Shown: positions 9,635-18,091, numbered from the stretch's first letter. The stretch: DNA of 64,000 nucleotides from Gammaproteobacteria bacterium (GCA_018222985.1 JAAEZG010000002.1:124001-188000); one strand, 5' to 3'. The notes: generated by a model from the letters alone, not told the origin. Numbers and translations are program-made.

Positions 9635-10417
9635 ATGTACTTGTTGGCTATTTTGCTTGCTTATTCGCTCGAGCGAACGTTGGAAATTACCCGCAATTTT
9701 CACTGGCGTCGCATTATTTTGCGTTGGCAACACTGGCAAGTGAAAAGCTCCCAGCTACAAGGCTGGCGCCAACATGACTTAGGCCAGGTGTTGTGGGCCA
9801 TTATTCCGGCGTTGGCCATTGGTTTTGTGCTGCTGTTAGTGGGAAGCACGTTACTTTCGTTTCTAGTGAGTGCCGCAGGAGTGCTCGTGGCCATTCAAGC
9901 ACCGGATGCACGCAAAGCTTATAAACATTATTTAGAAGCGGTTGCCGAAGAAGACGATGCCGAACAAGCTGAGCAACTAAAGAAACTTCAACAAGCTGCT
10001 GGGCGCACCGAAGATGCACCGGTTGAGCACCTTTTATTATGGATTCATCTGCGCCACTACTTTGCGGTGCTGACTTACTTTGTGCTGTTCGGCATTACCG
10101 GCGCACTTGTTTATGCCACTTTGCGCGACATGCGCCACAGCCGCAGCCCGCGCTGGGAATTGGCCAACCAAATTATTAACTGGTTACCGACGCGGCTAAT
10201 GACGCTCGGCTTCTTATTGGTTGGTAATTTCTCAAAAGCGGCCGCAGTATGGCTGAACTCTGTGGGCAACAAGCCACAAAATAACTTCATAGCGCTCACC
10301 AAAGTCGCTGAGCAAGCCGAAGATCTAACTGCTCTGACCACTGTAGCAATGGTTAAGCGTAACTTGTTGTTATATATCGTTTTTGTTGCTCTGTTAACGA
10401 TCGGTGGATGGGTTTAG
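9635..10417 (+). CDS. ampE: Inner-membrane regulatory protein AmpE
   Basis: AmpE is an inner-membrane protein encoded next to ampD and implicated in beta-lactamase regulation; its biochemical role is not settled. The 260-residue product begins MYLLAILLAYSLERTL, has hydrophobic segments near residues 62–88, 145–165 and 245–260, and a charged central segment (AVAEEDDAEQAEQLKKLQQAAGRTED) expected in the cytoplasm. It matches the family by position (6 nt after ampD), length (E. coli 284) and the FYFAVLTYFVLFG-like region. Downstream lies a TATTAGC-type inverted repeat and then pdhR. Confidence 0.88.
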   Translation: MYLLAILLAYSLERTLEITRNFHWRRIILRWQHWQVKSSQLQGWRQHDLGQVLWAIIPALAIGFVLLLVGSTLLSFLVSAAGVLVAIQAPDARKAYKHYLEAVAEEDDAEQAEQLKKLQQAAGRTEDAPVEHLLLWIHLRHYFAVLTYFVLFGITGALVYATLRDMRHSRSPRWELANQIINWLPTRLMTLGFLLVGNFSKAAAVWLNSVGNKPQNNFIALTKVAEQAEDLTALTTVAMVKRNLLLYIVFVALLTIGGWV

Positions 10418-10494
10418 GCAGTTTGTGCTTGGGTTTTGCCGAACCCTGATCTAGAATATTGGTTCATTGGTATGACCAAAGGCAAAAGCAACGA

Positions 10495-10608
10495 CGATAT
10501 TAGCTGTTAGATATTAGATATTAGATATTTGAGGCGCTTTTAGAACTCTGAGCACCGAACAGGAACTTTGATTTTTCCAATATCTAATATCCAATAGCTA
10601 ATATCGGG
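10495..10608. repeat. TATTAGC-type inverted repeat, copy a (ampE–pdhR)
   Basis: Left arm 10495–10530 (CGATATTAGCTGTTAG then repeats of ATATTAG) and right arm 10577–10608 (ATATCTAATATCC then AATAGCTAATATCGG) are near-perfect inverted copies separated by about 46 nt of unrelated sequence. The arms are built of 7-base units (N)TATTAG. Four further copies lie in this window (48401, 50426, 55021, 58548). The right arm ends 13 nt before the pdhR ATG, so it occupies the place of the pdhR promoter and ribosome site. Confidence 0.85.
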
Positions 10609-10621
10609 TTTGACGTTACAA

Positions 10622-11377
10622 ATGACATTTCAGCGCATACAACAGACAAAATTATCCGACGTGATTATGGAACGCATAGAAGCCATGATCGTGGACGGAA
10701 CCCTGGAAGCCGGGGCCCGATTGCCCTCGGAGCGTGATTTGGCTGCCCAATTTTCAGTGTCGCGGCCGAGTTTGCGTGAAGCTATTCAAAAACTTGAAGC
10801 GCGTGGTTTAGTTGAGCGCCGTCAAGGTGGTGGTACCTATGTGTGCGATAACATGCAAGAGCGTGTTGCCGAGCCACTGCTGGATTTGCTGGCGCAGCAC
10901 CCTGAGTCACAATTTGATTTGCTCGAGTTTCGCCACGCGCTAGAGGGCATTAGTTCGTACTATGCTGCCATGCGCGGTACGCCGGCAGATATGGAAGCCA
11001 TTCAAGCGGCGTTTGCGGCGCTCAAGCAAGAGCCAGGTACGGAGCTGGCCGCACAAGCGCAGGCATTAACCGAGTTTAACTTGCGCATTACCGAAGCCTC
11101 ACACAATGTGATCTTATTGCACTTGGTACGCAGTATGTTGCCACTGTTGCAGAAAAATATTCTTCAGAACCTGCAAGACCTCGCGCACAAGCCGGGTGTT
11201 ATGCAGCAATTACACGAACATCGGCAGCAGGTTGTTGCTGCTATTTCGGCTGGTGAACCCGAACAGGCGCGCGAAGCTTGTCATCAGTTGCTAGCCTATA
11301 TTGAACATGCGTTGCTCACCTCGAATCGTGAACAGTCACGAATTCAGCGGTCGCTACGCCGAACTCAGCAAGGGTAA
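10622..11377 (+). CDS. pdhR: Pyruvate dehydrogenase complex repressor PdhR
   Basis: GntR-family (FadR subfamily) repressor of the pdh operon that senses pyruvate in E. coli. The 251-residue protein has an N-terminal winged helix (KLSDVIMERIEAMIVDGTL…LPSERDLAAQFSVSRPSLREAIQKLEARGLVERRQGGGTYV, about residues 8–70) and a C-terminal FCD ligand domain with metal-site histidines. I prefer the ATG at 10622, giving MTFQRIQQTKLSDVI, in line with the E. coli start; an in-frame TTG at 10610 lies in repeat DNA. There is no good Shine–Dalgarno because the inverted repeat abuts the start. aceE begins 10 nt after the stop. Confidence 0.95.
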   Translation: MTFQRIQQTKLSDVIMERIEAMIVDGTLEAGARLPSERDLAAQFSVSRPSLREAIQKLEARGLVERRQGGGTYVCDNMQERVAEPLLDLLAQHPESQFDLLEFRHALEGISSYYAAMRGTPADMEAIQAAFAALKQEPGTELAAQAQALTEFNLRITEASHNVILLHLVRSMLPLLQKNILQNLQDLAHKPGVMQQLHEHRQQVVAAISAGEPEQAREACHQLLAYIEHALLTSNREQSRIQRSLRRTQQG

Positions 11378-11387
11378 GGACAGAAGT

Positions 11388-14057
11388 ATGACTGACCATT
11401 TACAAAACGACATCGACCCGCAAGAAACGCGCGAGTGGCTTGACGCCCTCGAGGTGGTGTTGGAACAAGACGGCGCCGAACGCGGGCACTTCTTACTCGA
11501 ATCGTTAATTGAAAAAGCGCGCCGCAGCGGTGCGTATTTGCCATACAACGCAACCACTGCGTACTTGAATACTATTCCTGCTAGCCAAGAGCCAGAAATG
11601 CCGGGCAACCGCACCATTGAGCACCGCATTCGCTCTGCGATTCGTTGGAACGCGTTGGCCATGGTATTACGCGGCTCGAAAAAAGAACTTGAGCTTGGTG
11701 GTCATATTTCAAGTTTTGCGTCGTCAGCCATGTTGTACGATGTTGGCTTTAACCATTTCTTCCGTGCTCCGACCGACCAAGACGGCGGTGACTTCTTGTT
11801 TATTCAAGGTCACGCAAGCCCGGGTATTTATTCCCGCGCATACTTAGAAGGCCGTATTAGCGAAGAACAGCTGAACAACTTCCGTCAAGAAGTGGACGGC
11901 AAAGGTATTCCTTCTTACCCGCACCCGCATTTAATGCCAGATTTTTGGCAGTTTCCAACGGTATCCATGGGCCTTGGCCCAATGCAGGCAATTTACCAAG
12001 CCCGTTACCTGAAGTACTTAACCGACCGTGGCATAAAAGACTGCTCAAATCAGCGTGTTTACTGCTTCTTAGGTGACGGCGAGGTGGACGAGCCAGAAAG
12101 CTTAGGTGCTATTGGCTTAGCAACCCGCGAAGGCCTAGATAACCTAACCTTTATTGTGAACTGTAACTTGCAGCGTCTTGACGGCCCTGTGCGTGGTAAC
12201 GGCAAGATTATTCAAGAGCTTGAAGGCACCTTCCGTGGTGCTGGTTGGGAAGTGATCAAGGTTATTTGGGGTCGTTATTGGGACCCTCTATTGTATCGCG
12301 ACACCGAAGGCAAGTTGGCCGACATTATGCAAAGCAGCGTCGATGGCGAGTACCAAAACTACAAAGCCAAAGGCGGCGCGTACACGCGTGAGCATTTCTT
12401 CGGTAAAACTGAAGAAACAAAAGCCATGGTAGCGAACCTGACTGACGAAGACATCTGGCGCTTAAACCGTGGTGGCCACGACCCAATGAAAGTGTACGCG
12501 GCTTACCACAAAGCAGTGAACACCAAAGGTCGTCCACAGGTTATCTTGGCGAAAACCGTGAAAGGTTATGGCATGGGCGCAGCGGGCGAAGGTAAAAACA
12601 TTGCCCACCAAGTGAAGAAAATGGACATGGAAGCCATTAAGCACTTCCGTGACCGTTTCAACATTCCAATTAAAGACAGCGAGCTTGAAGACATTCCGTT
12701 CTACAAGTTCCCTGAAGACAGCGAAGAAATGAAGTACATGCGCGAGCGCCGTGAGTCGCTAGGTGGCTTCATGCCGAAGCGTACGCCAACCACCAACGTT
12801 GAGCTAGAAATTCCATCGCTGAAAGCCTTTGAAGCGGTAACGAAAGGCTCAGGCGAGCGTGAAATTTCAAGCACCATGGCGTTTGTACGCGTACTAACCG
12901 CGCTGTTAAAAGACAAGAAAATTGGCAAACGCATTGTGCCAATTATTCCAGACGAAGCCCGTACTTTTGGTATGGAAGGCTTGTTCCGTCAGGTAGGTAT
13001 TTACTCTAGCCAAGGCCAGAAATATGAGCCACAAGACGCGGACCAAGTGGCTTACTACCGCGAAGATAAACAAGGCCAAGTATTGCAAGAAGGTATCAAC
13101 GAGCTAGGCGCCATGGCGTCATGGGTAGCAGCAGCGACTAGCTACTCAACCAACAATGAGCCGATGATTCCGTTCTACATTTATTACTCTATGTTTGGTT
13201 TCCAACGTGTGGGTGACTTGGTGTGGGCCGCTGGTGACAGCCAAGCGCGTGGCTTCTTAGTGGGTGGTACGGCTGGCCGTACAACATTGAACGGTGAAGG
13301 CCTGCAGCACCAAGACGGCAGCAGCCACATCTTGTTCAACACGGTGCCAAACTGTATTACTTATGACCCAACTTACGGTTACGAAGTGGCGGTGATTGTG
13401 CAAGACGGCTTACGCCGCATGTATGGTGAGCAAGAAAACGTGTTCTATTACTTAACCGTGATGAACGAAAACTATGCGCAACCAGAAATGCCAGAAGGCG
13501 TTGAAGAAGGTATTATTAAAGGCTTGTACGAGTTCGAAAGCGTGAAAGCGAAAAGCGCCAAGGGCGAAGTTCAATTGCTTGGTTCGGGCACTATTTTGCA
13601 GCAAGTACGCGAAGCCGCGAAAATTTTGGCAAACGACTATGGTGTTACCGCCAAAGTTTACAGCGCAACCTCTTTCAATGAATTGGCACGCGACGGTTAC
13701 GACGTAGAACGTTACAACATGCTGAACCCAGGCAAGAAGCAGAAAACGGCCTATGTCACTGAGGTGTTAAGCAAGGCCAAAGGCCCAACCATTGCAGCAA
13801 CCGACTACATGAAGCAGTACGCTGATCAAATTCGTGCGTGGGTACCAACCCCTTACCGCGTGTTAGGTACTGATGGTTTCGGTCGTTCAGACAGCCGCGA
13901 AAACTTGCGTCGTCACTTTGAAGTGAACCCGCAATACATTGTTGTTGCGGCACTGACTGAGTTAGCCAAAGCGGGTGACATTGATGCCAAAGTGGTGGAG
14001 AAAGCCATTAAAGACTTCGGTATCGACACCAACAAAATCAACCCACAATACGCGTAA
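11388..14057 (+). CDS. aceE: Pyruvate dehydrogenase E1 component (homodimeric type)
   Basis: Thiamine-diphosphate enzyme that decarboxylates pyruvate and transfers the acetyl group to the lipoyl arm of AceF. The product of 889 residues (E. coli 887) contains the ThDP/Mg motif GDGEVDEPESLGAIGLATREGLDNLTFIVNCN split here as GDGEVDEPE and NLTFIVNCN, the family N-terminus (DPQETREWLDALEVVLEQDG) and the C-terminal DGFGRSDSRENLRRHFEV. The ATG at 11388 has AAGGA 7–11 nt upstream; the longer frame starting at 11301 overlaps pdhR and is rejected. Second gene of pdhR–aceE–aceF. Confidence 0.98.
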   Translation: MTDHLQNDIDPQETREWLDALEVVLEQDGAERGHFLLESLIEKARRSGAYLPYNATTAYLNTIPASQEPEMPGNRTIEHRIRSAIRWNALAMVLRGSKKELELGGHISSFASSAMLYDVGFNHFFRAPTDQDGGDFLFIQGHASPGIYSRAYLEGRISEEQLNNFRQEVDGKGIPSYPHPHLMPDFWQFPTVSMGLGPMQAIYQARYLKYLTDRGIKDCSNQRVYCFLGDGEVDEPESLGAIGLATREGLDNLTFIVNCNLQRLDGPVRGNGKIIQELEGTFRGAGWEVIKVIWGRYWDPLLYRDTEGKLADIMQSSVDGEYQNYKAKGGAYTREHFFGKTEETKAMVANLTDEDIWRLNRGGHDPMKVYAAYHKAVNTKGRPQVILAKTVKGYGMGAAGEGKNIAHQVKKMDMEAIKHFRDRFNIPIKDSELEDIPFYKFPEDSEEMKYMRERRESLGGFMPKRTPTTNVELEIPSLKAFEAVTKGSGEREISSTMAFVRVLTALLKDKKIGKRIVPIIPDEARTFGMEGLFRQVGIYSSQGQKYEPQDADQVAYYREDKQGQVLQEGINELGAMASWVAAATSYSTNNEPMIPFYIYYSMFGFQRVGDLVWAAGDSQARGFLVGGTAGRTTLNGEGLQHQDGSSHILFNTVPNCITYDPTYGYEVAVIVQDGLRRMYGEQENVFYYLTVMNENYAQPEMPEGVEEGIIKGLYEFESVKAKSAKGEVQLLGSGTILQQVREAAKILANDYGVTAKVYSATSFNELARDGYDVERYNMLNPGKKQKTAYVTEVLSKAKGPTIAATDYMKQYADQIRAWVPTPYRVLGTDGFGRSDSRENLRRHFEVNPQYIVVAALTELAKAGDIDAKVVEKAIKDFGIDTNKINPQYA

Positions 14058-14078
14058 GCAACGGGAGCGGAGGCAAAA

Positions 14079-15878
14079 ATGGCAGATTTAGTAGAAGTAA
14101 AAGCCCCCGATGTGGGCGGTGATGAAGTTGAAGTCATCGAAATTTTGGTCAATAAAGGCGACAGCGTTGAAGCCGAAGACTCGCTGATCACGGTTGAGAG
14201 TGATAAAGCCTCAATGGATATTCCGGCACCCTTTGCGGGTGTTGTTGCCGAAATGAAAGTGAAAGTTGGCGACAAGATAAAAGAAGGCGATTTGTTGGCG
14301 ATGTTTGAGTCTGGTGGTGATGACGACAGTGCTGACAGCGGTGCTGACAGCGCGGAAAGTGGCGGTAAAGACACGTCTTCTTCGCCTGAAGGCGAAGAAG
14401 AGAAAGTGGGGTCAGACCCAGCTGACGCTGGATCTGACCCCGATCGCGGTAGCGACGAGAGCGGATCTGCACCCTCAGCTGCAGACTCGGCATCGAGTAA
14501 GACTATAGAGGTGACGGTACCTGACATCGGCGAAGATGGTGAGGTTGATGTTATTGAGGTGCTGGTCAGCGAAGGCGACGAAGTTAACGCCGAAGACGGT
14601 TTGATTACGCTTGAAACCGATAAAGCCACCATGGATGTGCCGTGCCCGGAAGCGGGTGTGGTGAAGTCGGTTGAGGTTAAAGTTGGCGACAAGGTCAAGC
14701 AAGGCTCTTTGGTTATTATGCTTGAAACCGTAGCCCGGCGTTCTACGCCGGGTGGCAGCGAAGCTGCCGTTAATGCTGACACCGCTGAAAGTGGTGGGAA
14801 AGACGTGTCCTCTTCGCCTTCAGGCGAAGAGGTGAAGGGGGATGCAGACCCATCTAGCGATGGATCTGCACCCGCTGCAACCTCAGCATCTGAGCAACGT
14901 ACCCCGCCGGTGCCGGACCATCCGTTGGATAAAAAGTCGAAAGCTGAAGGCTTGGCTTATGCTTCGCCTGCGGTTCGCCGCTTAGCGCATGAGTTTGGGG
15001 TTGACCTAAACAGCGTGAAAGGCTCTGGCCGTAAAGAGCGTATCTTGAAAGAAGACGTGCAAGAGTATGTGAAGTACGAGTTGTCACGTCCGAAAGCGAC
15101 TGCGTCAAGCGGTGTTAGTCAAGGTGCTGGTGGTTTGCAAGTCATAGCGCCGCCGAAAGTTGATTTCAGCAAATTTGGCGACATTGAAGAAGTGCCGTTA
15201 ACCCGAATTCAGAAGATTTCTGGCCCGAACCTGCATCGTAACTGGGTAACCATTCCACATGTGACGCAGTTCGACGAAGCCGATATCACTGAGCTTGAAG
15301 CCTTCCGTAAGCAAGAAAACGAACTGCAAGCGAAGAAAAAAGACGGTGTGAAAATTACTCCGTTGGTATTCATTATGAAGGCTGTGGCCAAAGCGCTGCG
15401 CGAGTACCCTGTATTTAACTCGTCGCTGGCTGAAGACGGCGAGCACCTGATCATGAAGAAATACGTGCATATTGGCATTGCGGTTGATACGCCAAATGGC
15501 TTGGTGGTTCCGGTTATTCGTGATGTCGACAAAAAAGGCATTTACGAGCTTTCTGACGAACTGCTAGAAATTAGTGCCAAAGCCCGTGACGGCAAACTGA
15601 AAGCGCAAGACATGCAAGGCGGATGTTTCTCAATCTCAAGCCTAGGCGGTATTGGTGGCACAGCGTTTACCCCAATTGTGAATGCGCCAGACGTCGCTAT
15701 TTTGGGCGTGTCGAAAAGCGACATGAAACCAAAGTGGAATGGCAAAGAGTTTGAACCACGCTTAATGTTGCCACTAAGCTTAAGCTACGACCACCGTGTC
15801 ATCGACGGTGCGGTTGCGGCCCGTTTTAGTGTGTATTTAAGCGCTGTTTTGTCGGATATCCGCAAATTAGTTCTATAA
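14079..15878 (+). CDS. aceF: Dihydrolipoyl acetyltransferase (pyruvate dehydrogenase E2), two lipoyl domains
   Basis: Core acetyltransferase of the pyruvate dehydrogenase complex. The 599-residue protein has two lipoyl domains (lipoylated Lys43 in ESDKASMD and Lys182 in ETDKATMD), a peripheral-subunit-binding domain ([23 protein letters not shown], about 290–325) and the catalytic domain ending in [15 protein letters not shown] with the active-site His. E. coli AceF has three lipoyl domains and Ala/Pro-rich hinges; here both hinges are Ser/Asp/Gly/Glu-rich, and residues 89–121 and 233–265 are a duplicated 33-residue module. The DNA of both hinges is dense in hairpins (see separate entries). 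It starts 21 nt after aceE with GGGAGCGGAGG upstream. Confidence 0.97.
   Translation: MADLVEVKAPDVGGDEVEVIEILVNKGDSVEAEDSLITVESDKASMDIPAPFAGVVAEMKVKVGDKIKEGDLLAMFESGGDDDSADSGADSAESGGKDTSSSPEGEEEKVGSDPADAGSDPDRGSDESGSAPSAADSASSKTIEVTVPDIGEDGEVDVIEVLVSEGDEVNAEDGLITLETDKATMDVPCPEAGVVKSVEVKVGDKVKQGSLVIMLETVARRSTPGGSEAAVNADTAESGGKDVSSSPSGEEVKGDADPSSDGSAPAATSASEQRTPPVPDHPLDKKSKAEGLAYASPAVRRLAHEFGVDLNSVKGSGRKERILKEDVQEYVKYELSRPKATASSGVSQGAGGLQVIAPPKVDFSKFGDIEEVPLTRIQKISGPNLHRNWVTIPHVTQFDEADITELEAFRKQENELQAKKKDGVKITPLVFIMKAVAKALREYPVFNSSLAEDGEHLIMKKYVHIGIAVDTPNGLVVPVIRDVDKKGIYELSDELLEISAKARDGKLKAQDMQGGCFSISSLGGIGGTAFTPIVNAPDVAILGVSKSDMKPKWNGKEFEPRLMLPLSLSYDHRVIDGAVAARFSVYLSAVLSDIRKLVL
14343..14441 (+). 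repeat. aceF linker module 1 (99-nt unit with two hairpins)
   Basis: First copy of a 33-codon linker unit. It holds hairpin A (11-pair stem 14376–14386/14391–14401, loop TGAA) and, 7 nt on, a 34-nt hairpin B: outer stem GGGGTCAGA (14408–14416) with TCTGACCCC (14433–14441), a C·A mismatch, inner stem CCAGC/GCTGG and loop TGAC. The second copy is at 14775–14873 in the same reading phase and with identical spacing. Confidence 0.9.
14734..14768 (+). repeat. REP-like palindrome and adjacent hairpin within aceF
   Basis: CCCGGCGT (14734–14741) pairs with ACGCCGGG (14745–14752) around a TCT loop, and directly after it GGCAGC (14754–14759) pairs with GCTGCC (14763–14768). The sequence GTAGCCCGGCGT at 14730–14741 is identical to the start of the palindrome between the Dyp peroxidase and argR genes (45152 on). 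Here it is read in a frame that avoids its TAG (V-A-R-R-S-T-P-G-G). It has no counterpart in linker 1. Confidence 0.85.
14775..14873 (+). repeat. aceF linker module 2 (99-nt unit with two hairpins)
   Basis: Second copy of the 33-codon unit. Hairpin F pairs CCTCTTCGCC (14809–14818) with GGCGAAGAGG (14823–14832) around TTCA. Hairpin G spans 14840–14873: outer stem 14840–14848/14865–14873, the same C·A mismatch, inner stem CCATC/GATGG, loop TAGC. Compared with hairpin B, three base pairs have changed on both sides so pairing is kept, and one pair has become A·C. Confidence 0.9.
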
Positions 15879-15893
15879 ATTAAACAAATGACC

Positions 15894-15914
15894 GTGGGGC
15901 TGTTATAATCAGCC
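15894..15914 (+). promoter_or_regulatory. Hairpin containing an extended -10 promoter element before lpd
   Basis: GGGGCTG (15896–15902) and CAGCCCC (15910–15916 region) form a hairpin between aceF and lpd, followed by a short T-run (GTTTTT), so it resembles an aceF terminator. Its loop side contains TGTTATAAT (15901–15909), a perfect extended -10 (TGn-TATAAT). The same 20 bases could therefore end aceEF transcripts and start lpd transcripts. No strong -35 was seen (TTAAAC at 15880, 18-nt spacer), as expected for an extended -10 promoter. Confidence 0.6.
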
Positions 15915-15960
15915 CCAACGTTTTTACCGAACTGTTTTCCCGAATTCTAACGAGGTTGAT

Positions 15961-17385
15961 ATGAGCAAAGAAGTGAAGGCCCAAGTTGTCGTTCTCGGTG
16001 GCGGCCCAGGTGGTTACTCTGCGGCATTTCGTGCTGCTGACTTAGGTTTAGAAACCGTATTGGTTGAGCGCTACAGCACCTTAGGTGGCGTGTGCTTGAA
16101 CGTAGGCTGTATTCCTTCAAAAGCATTGCTACACATTGCGAAGCACATTGAAGATGCCAAGCACATGGGCGCTGAAGGCGTGGAATTCGGCGAGCCAAAA
16201 ATCGACCTCGACAAAATTCGTAAGCACAAAGAAAAAGTCATCGGTCAATTAACCGGTGGCTTAGGTCAAATGTCGAAAATGCGCAAAGTAACCGTGGTAA
16301 ACGGGGTTGGCGAATTTGCGAGCGACAAGCAACTGAAAGTAAAAGACGCAGACGGCAAAGAAACCGTTGTGAACTTTGAACATGCCATTATCGCGGCCGG
16401 TTCTCAGTCAATCAAACTGCCTTTCGTTCCGCATGAAGATGAGCGCATTTGGGACTCAACTGACGCATTAGAACTGCCATTTGTACCGGGCCGTATGTTG
16501 ATTTTGGGCGGCGGTATTATCGGTTTAGAAATGGGCTGTGTTTATAGCGCGTTAGGTTCGAAAGTCGACGTGGTTGAAATGACTGAGCAGCTTATTCCAC
16601 CGGCTGACAAAGACATTATCAAAACCTTCACCAAGTCAATTTCGAAGAAGTTCGACAACATCATGTTGAACACCAAAGCGGCGAAAGTTGAAGCCAAAAA
16701 AGACGGTATTCACGTGACTTTTGAAGGCGACAAAGCACCTGAGAAACCAGTGAAGTACGACGCAGTTCTCGTGGCTGTTGGACGTGCGCCAAATGGTAAG
16801 AAACTGGGCGCAGAAAACGCCGGTGTGAACGTCACTGACCGCGGCTTTATTGAAGTAGACAACCAAATGCGCACTAACGTGAAGAACATCTTCGCAATTG
16901 GTGACATTGTTGGCCAACCAATGCTGGCGCACAAAGCGGTTCACGAAGGCCACGTTGCAGCGGAAGTTATTGCCGGTAAGAAACACTACTTCGACCCGAA
17001 AGTTATTCCTTCAATTGCCTACACTGACCCAGAAGTTGCATGGGCTGGTTTAACTGAAAAAGAAGCCAAAGAGCAAGGCGTTGAGTACGAAGCGGCAGTA
17101 TTCCCATGGGCAGCTTCTGGCCGTGCGATTGCACAAGGCGCAACAGATGGTTTCACTAAGTTGTTGTTTGACAAAAACAACCGCATTATTGGTGGTGCTA
17201 TCGTTGGCTCAAACGCTGGTGAGTTATTAGGCGAAATCTGCTTGGCCATAGAAATGGGCTGTGACGCAGAAGACATCGCATTAACCATTCATGCGCACCC
17301 AACCTTGCATGAATCAGTTGGCTTAGCCGCTGAAGTGTTCGAAGGCTCAATCACCGACCTTCCAAACAAAAAAGCGAAAAAGTAG
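15961..17385 (+). CDS. lpd: Dihydrolipoyl dehydrogenase (E3)
   Basis: FAD-dependent disulfide oxidoreductase that reoxidises dihydrolipoamide in the pyruvate and 2-oxoglutarate dehydrogenase complexes. The 474-residue protein has the FAD GGGPGGYSAAFRAADLG motif, redox-active CLNVGCIPSK (about 45–54), a second Rossmann motif ILGGGIIGLEMG, the FAD motif MRTNVKNIFAIGDI, and the C-terminal catalytic HAHPTLHE. Length equals E. coli Lpd. It is the fourth gene of the pdh cluster but has its own probable promoter 50 nt upstream, suiting a subunit shared between complexes. A strong bidirectional terminator follows. Confidence 0.98.
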   Translation: MSKEVKAQVVVLGGGPGGYSAAFRAADLGLETVLVERYSTLGGVCLNVGCIPSKALLHIAKHIEDAKHMGAEGVEFGEPKIDLDKIRKHKEKVIGQLTGGLGQMSKMRKVTVVNGVGEFASDKQLKVKDADGKETVVNFEHAIIAAGSQSIKLPFVPHEDERIWDSTDALELPFVPGRMLILGGGIIGLEMGCVYSALGSKVDVVEMTEQLIPPADKDIIKTFTKSISKKFDNIMLNTKAAKVEAKKDGIHVTFEGDKAPEKPVKYDAVLVAVGRAPNGKKLGAENAGVNVTDRGFIEVDNQMRTNVKNIFAIGDIVGQPMLAHKAVHEGHVAAEVIAGKKHYFDPKVIPSIAYTDPEVAWAGLTEKEAKEQGVEYEAAVFPWAASGRAIAQGATDGFTKLLFDKNNRIIGGAIVGSNAGELLGEICLAIEMGCDAEDIALTIHAHPTLHESVGLAAEVFEGSITDLPNKKAKK

Positions 17386-17392
17386 CAAACAC

Positions 17393-17424
17393 AAAAACCC
17401 CGTGACTCACCTCACGGGGTTTTT
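17393..17424. terminator. Bidirectional terminator between lpd and hicB
   Basis: AAAAACCCCGTGA (17393–17405) pairs with TCACGGGGTTTTT (17412–17424), 13 pairs, loop CTCACC, with an A-run on one side and a T-run on the other. It can terminate lpd from the left and hicBA from the right. The hicB stop codon (17412–17414) lies in the stem. Confidence 0.92.
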
Positions 17425-17843
17425 TCTTCCGAAATATATTTATCTGCTGCTTTAGCCAAAAAATCTGAACGATCTTTAAACTCACGATGAAAACCGACAT
17501 ACGCGTCGACGCGTGCTAACAATGTTTCTGGTAACGTGATATTAATCCTTTTCTGTAGTCGTTTTAATCTTTCGACGGGTACGTCTACGGCAATCCAATC
17601 GTGATAATCAGGATATTCTTCACGGTAATTGCGAAACCCTTCGTCTAATGCGGTGAATAAATGCCCATCTTGGATAAACTCTTCGGCAGCACTCAAAATA
17701 GCCATCTGTGCATGGGATAAAATGCTACTCTCGCTGTCGAACGCAGAAAAGCATCCATAACCAAACTTATCAAACACTGGCACAATTAAGCCCCAAGCTT
17801 CTTTTTCGGAGCGAGGTCGTTCTATTCCAACCATGAACATCAT
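17412..17843 (-). CDS. hicB: HicB-family antitoxin
   Basis: 143-residue antitoxin. The N-terminal part (MFMVGIERPRSEKEAWGLIVPVFDKFGYGCFSAFDSESSILSHAQMAI) is the partial-RNase-H HicB fold; the C-terminal part (RINITLPETLLARVDAYVGFHREFKDRSDFLAKAADKYI) is a ribbon-helix-helix DNA-binding region. It would neutralise HicA and repress the hicAB promoter. It lies 17 nt downstream of hicA on the same strand and ends within the shared terminator. The order toxin–antitoxin is the usual one for hicAB. Confidence 0.88.
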   Translation of the reverse strand: MMFMVGIERPRSEKEAWGLIVPVFDKFGYGCFSAFDSESSILSHAQMAILSAAEEFIQDGHLFTALDEGFRNYREEYPDYHDWIAVDVPVERLKRLQKRINITLPETLLARVDAYVGFHREFKDRSDFLAKAADKYISEEKTP

Positions 17844-17860
17844 CTTATGAAAACTCCTTG

Positions 17861-18046
17861 TTAATCAATGCCAGCCGCACGCTTTATGCTTTTCAACGTG
17901 CCAACGGGCAAATCTTTTTTGGGGTGTGGAACCGTAAATTTTCTTTCAGTTATTGGTGAATACCATATTTGGTGATCCCCTTTGCCATGGCGAATAAACA
18001 GGCATCCATGAACTAAAAGAAGCTTTACGAGGTCGGCTGATTTCAT
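17861..18046 (-). CDS. hicA: HicA-family toxin (mRNA interferase)
   Basis: 61-residue double-stranded-RNA-binding-fold toxin expected to cleave mRNA. The family pattern is visible: KSADLVKLLLVHGCLFIRHGKGDHQIWYSP…FTVPHPKKDLPVGTLKSIKRAAGI, with the catalytic His in GDHQIW. I chose the ATG at 18046, preceded by AAGGA; the open frame runs 21 codons further but those read into the promoter. A promoter with an internal operator lies directly upstream. Confidence 0.9.
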   Translation of the reverse strand: MKSADLVKLLLVHGCLFIRHGKGDHQIWYSPITERKFTVPHPKKDLPVGTLKSIKRAAGID

Positions 18047-18063
18047 GCTGATCCTTAGCAGTA

Positions 18064-18091
18064 AGTATACACACGCTTGTGTATATATCAA
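18064..18091 (-). promoter_or_regulatory. hicAB promoter with overlapping operator
   Basis: On the minus strand TTGATA (18091–18086) and TATACT (18069–18064) are spaced by 16 nt, a good sigma-70 promoter. The spacer and -10 carry a perfect inverted repeat TATACACA–CGCT–TGTGTATA (18066–18085), ideally placed for the HicB ribbon-helix-helix repressor. Upstream is a direct repeat TTGGTGACACA at 18098–18108 and 18111–18121. Binding is inferred. Confidence 0.75.

Noticed and set aside
10610..10621. TTG start of pdhR at 10610
   Set aside because: The preceding bases belong to an intergenic repeat, and ATG 10622 matches the family N-terminus.
13913..14782. Long open frame on the minus strand through aceE end and aceF (289 codons)
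   Set aside because: Low-complexity Ser/Thr/Pro/Leu product antisense to well-supported aceE/aceF; it results from the Asp/Glu/Ala-rich composition of the lipoyl and linker regions.
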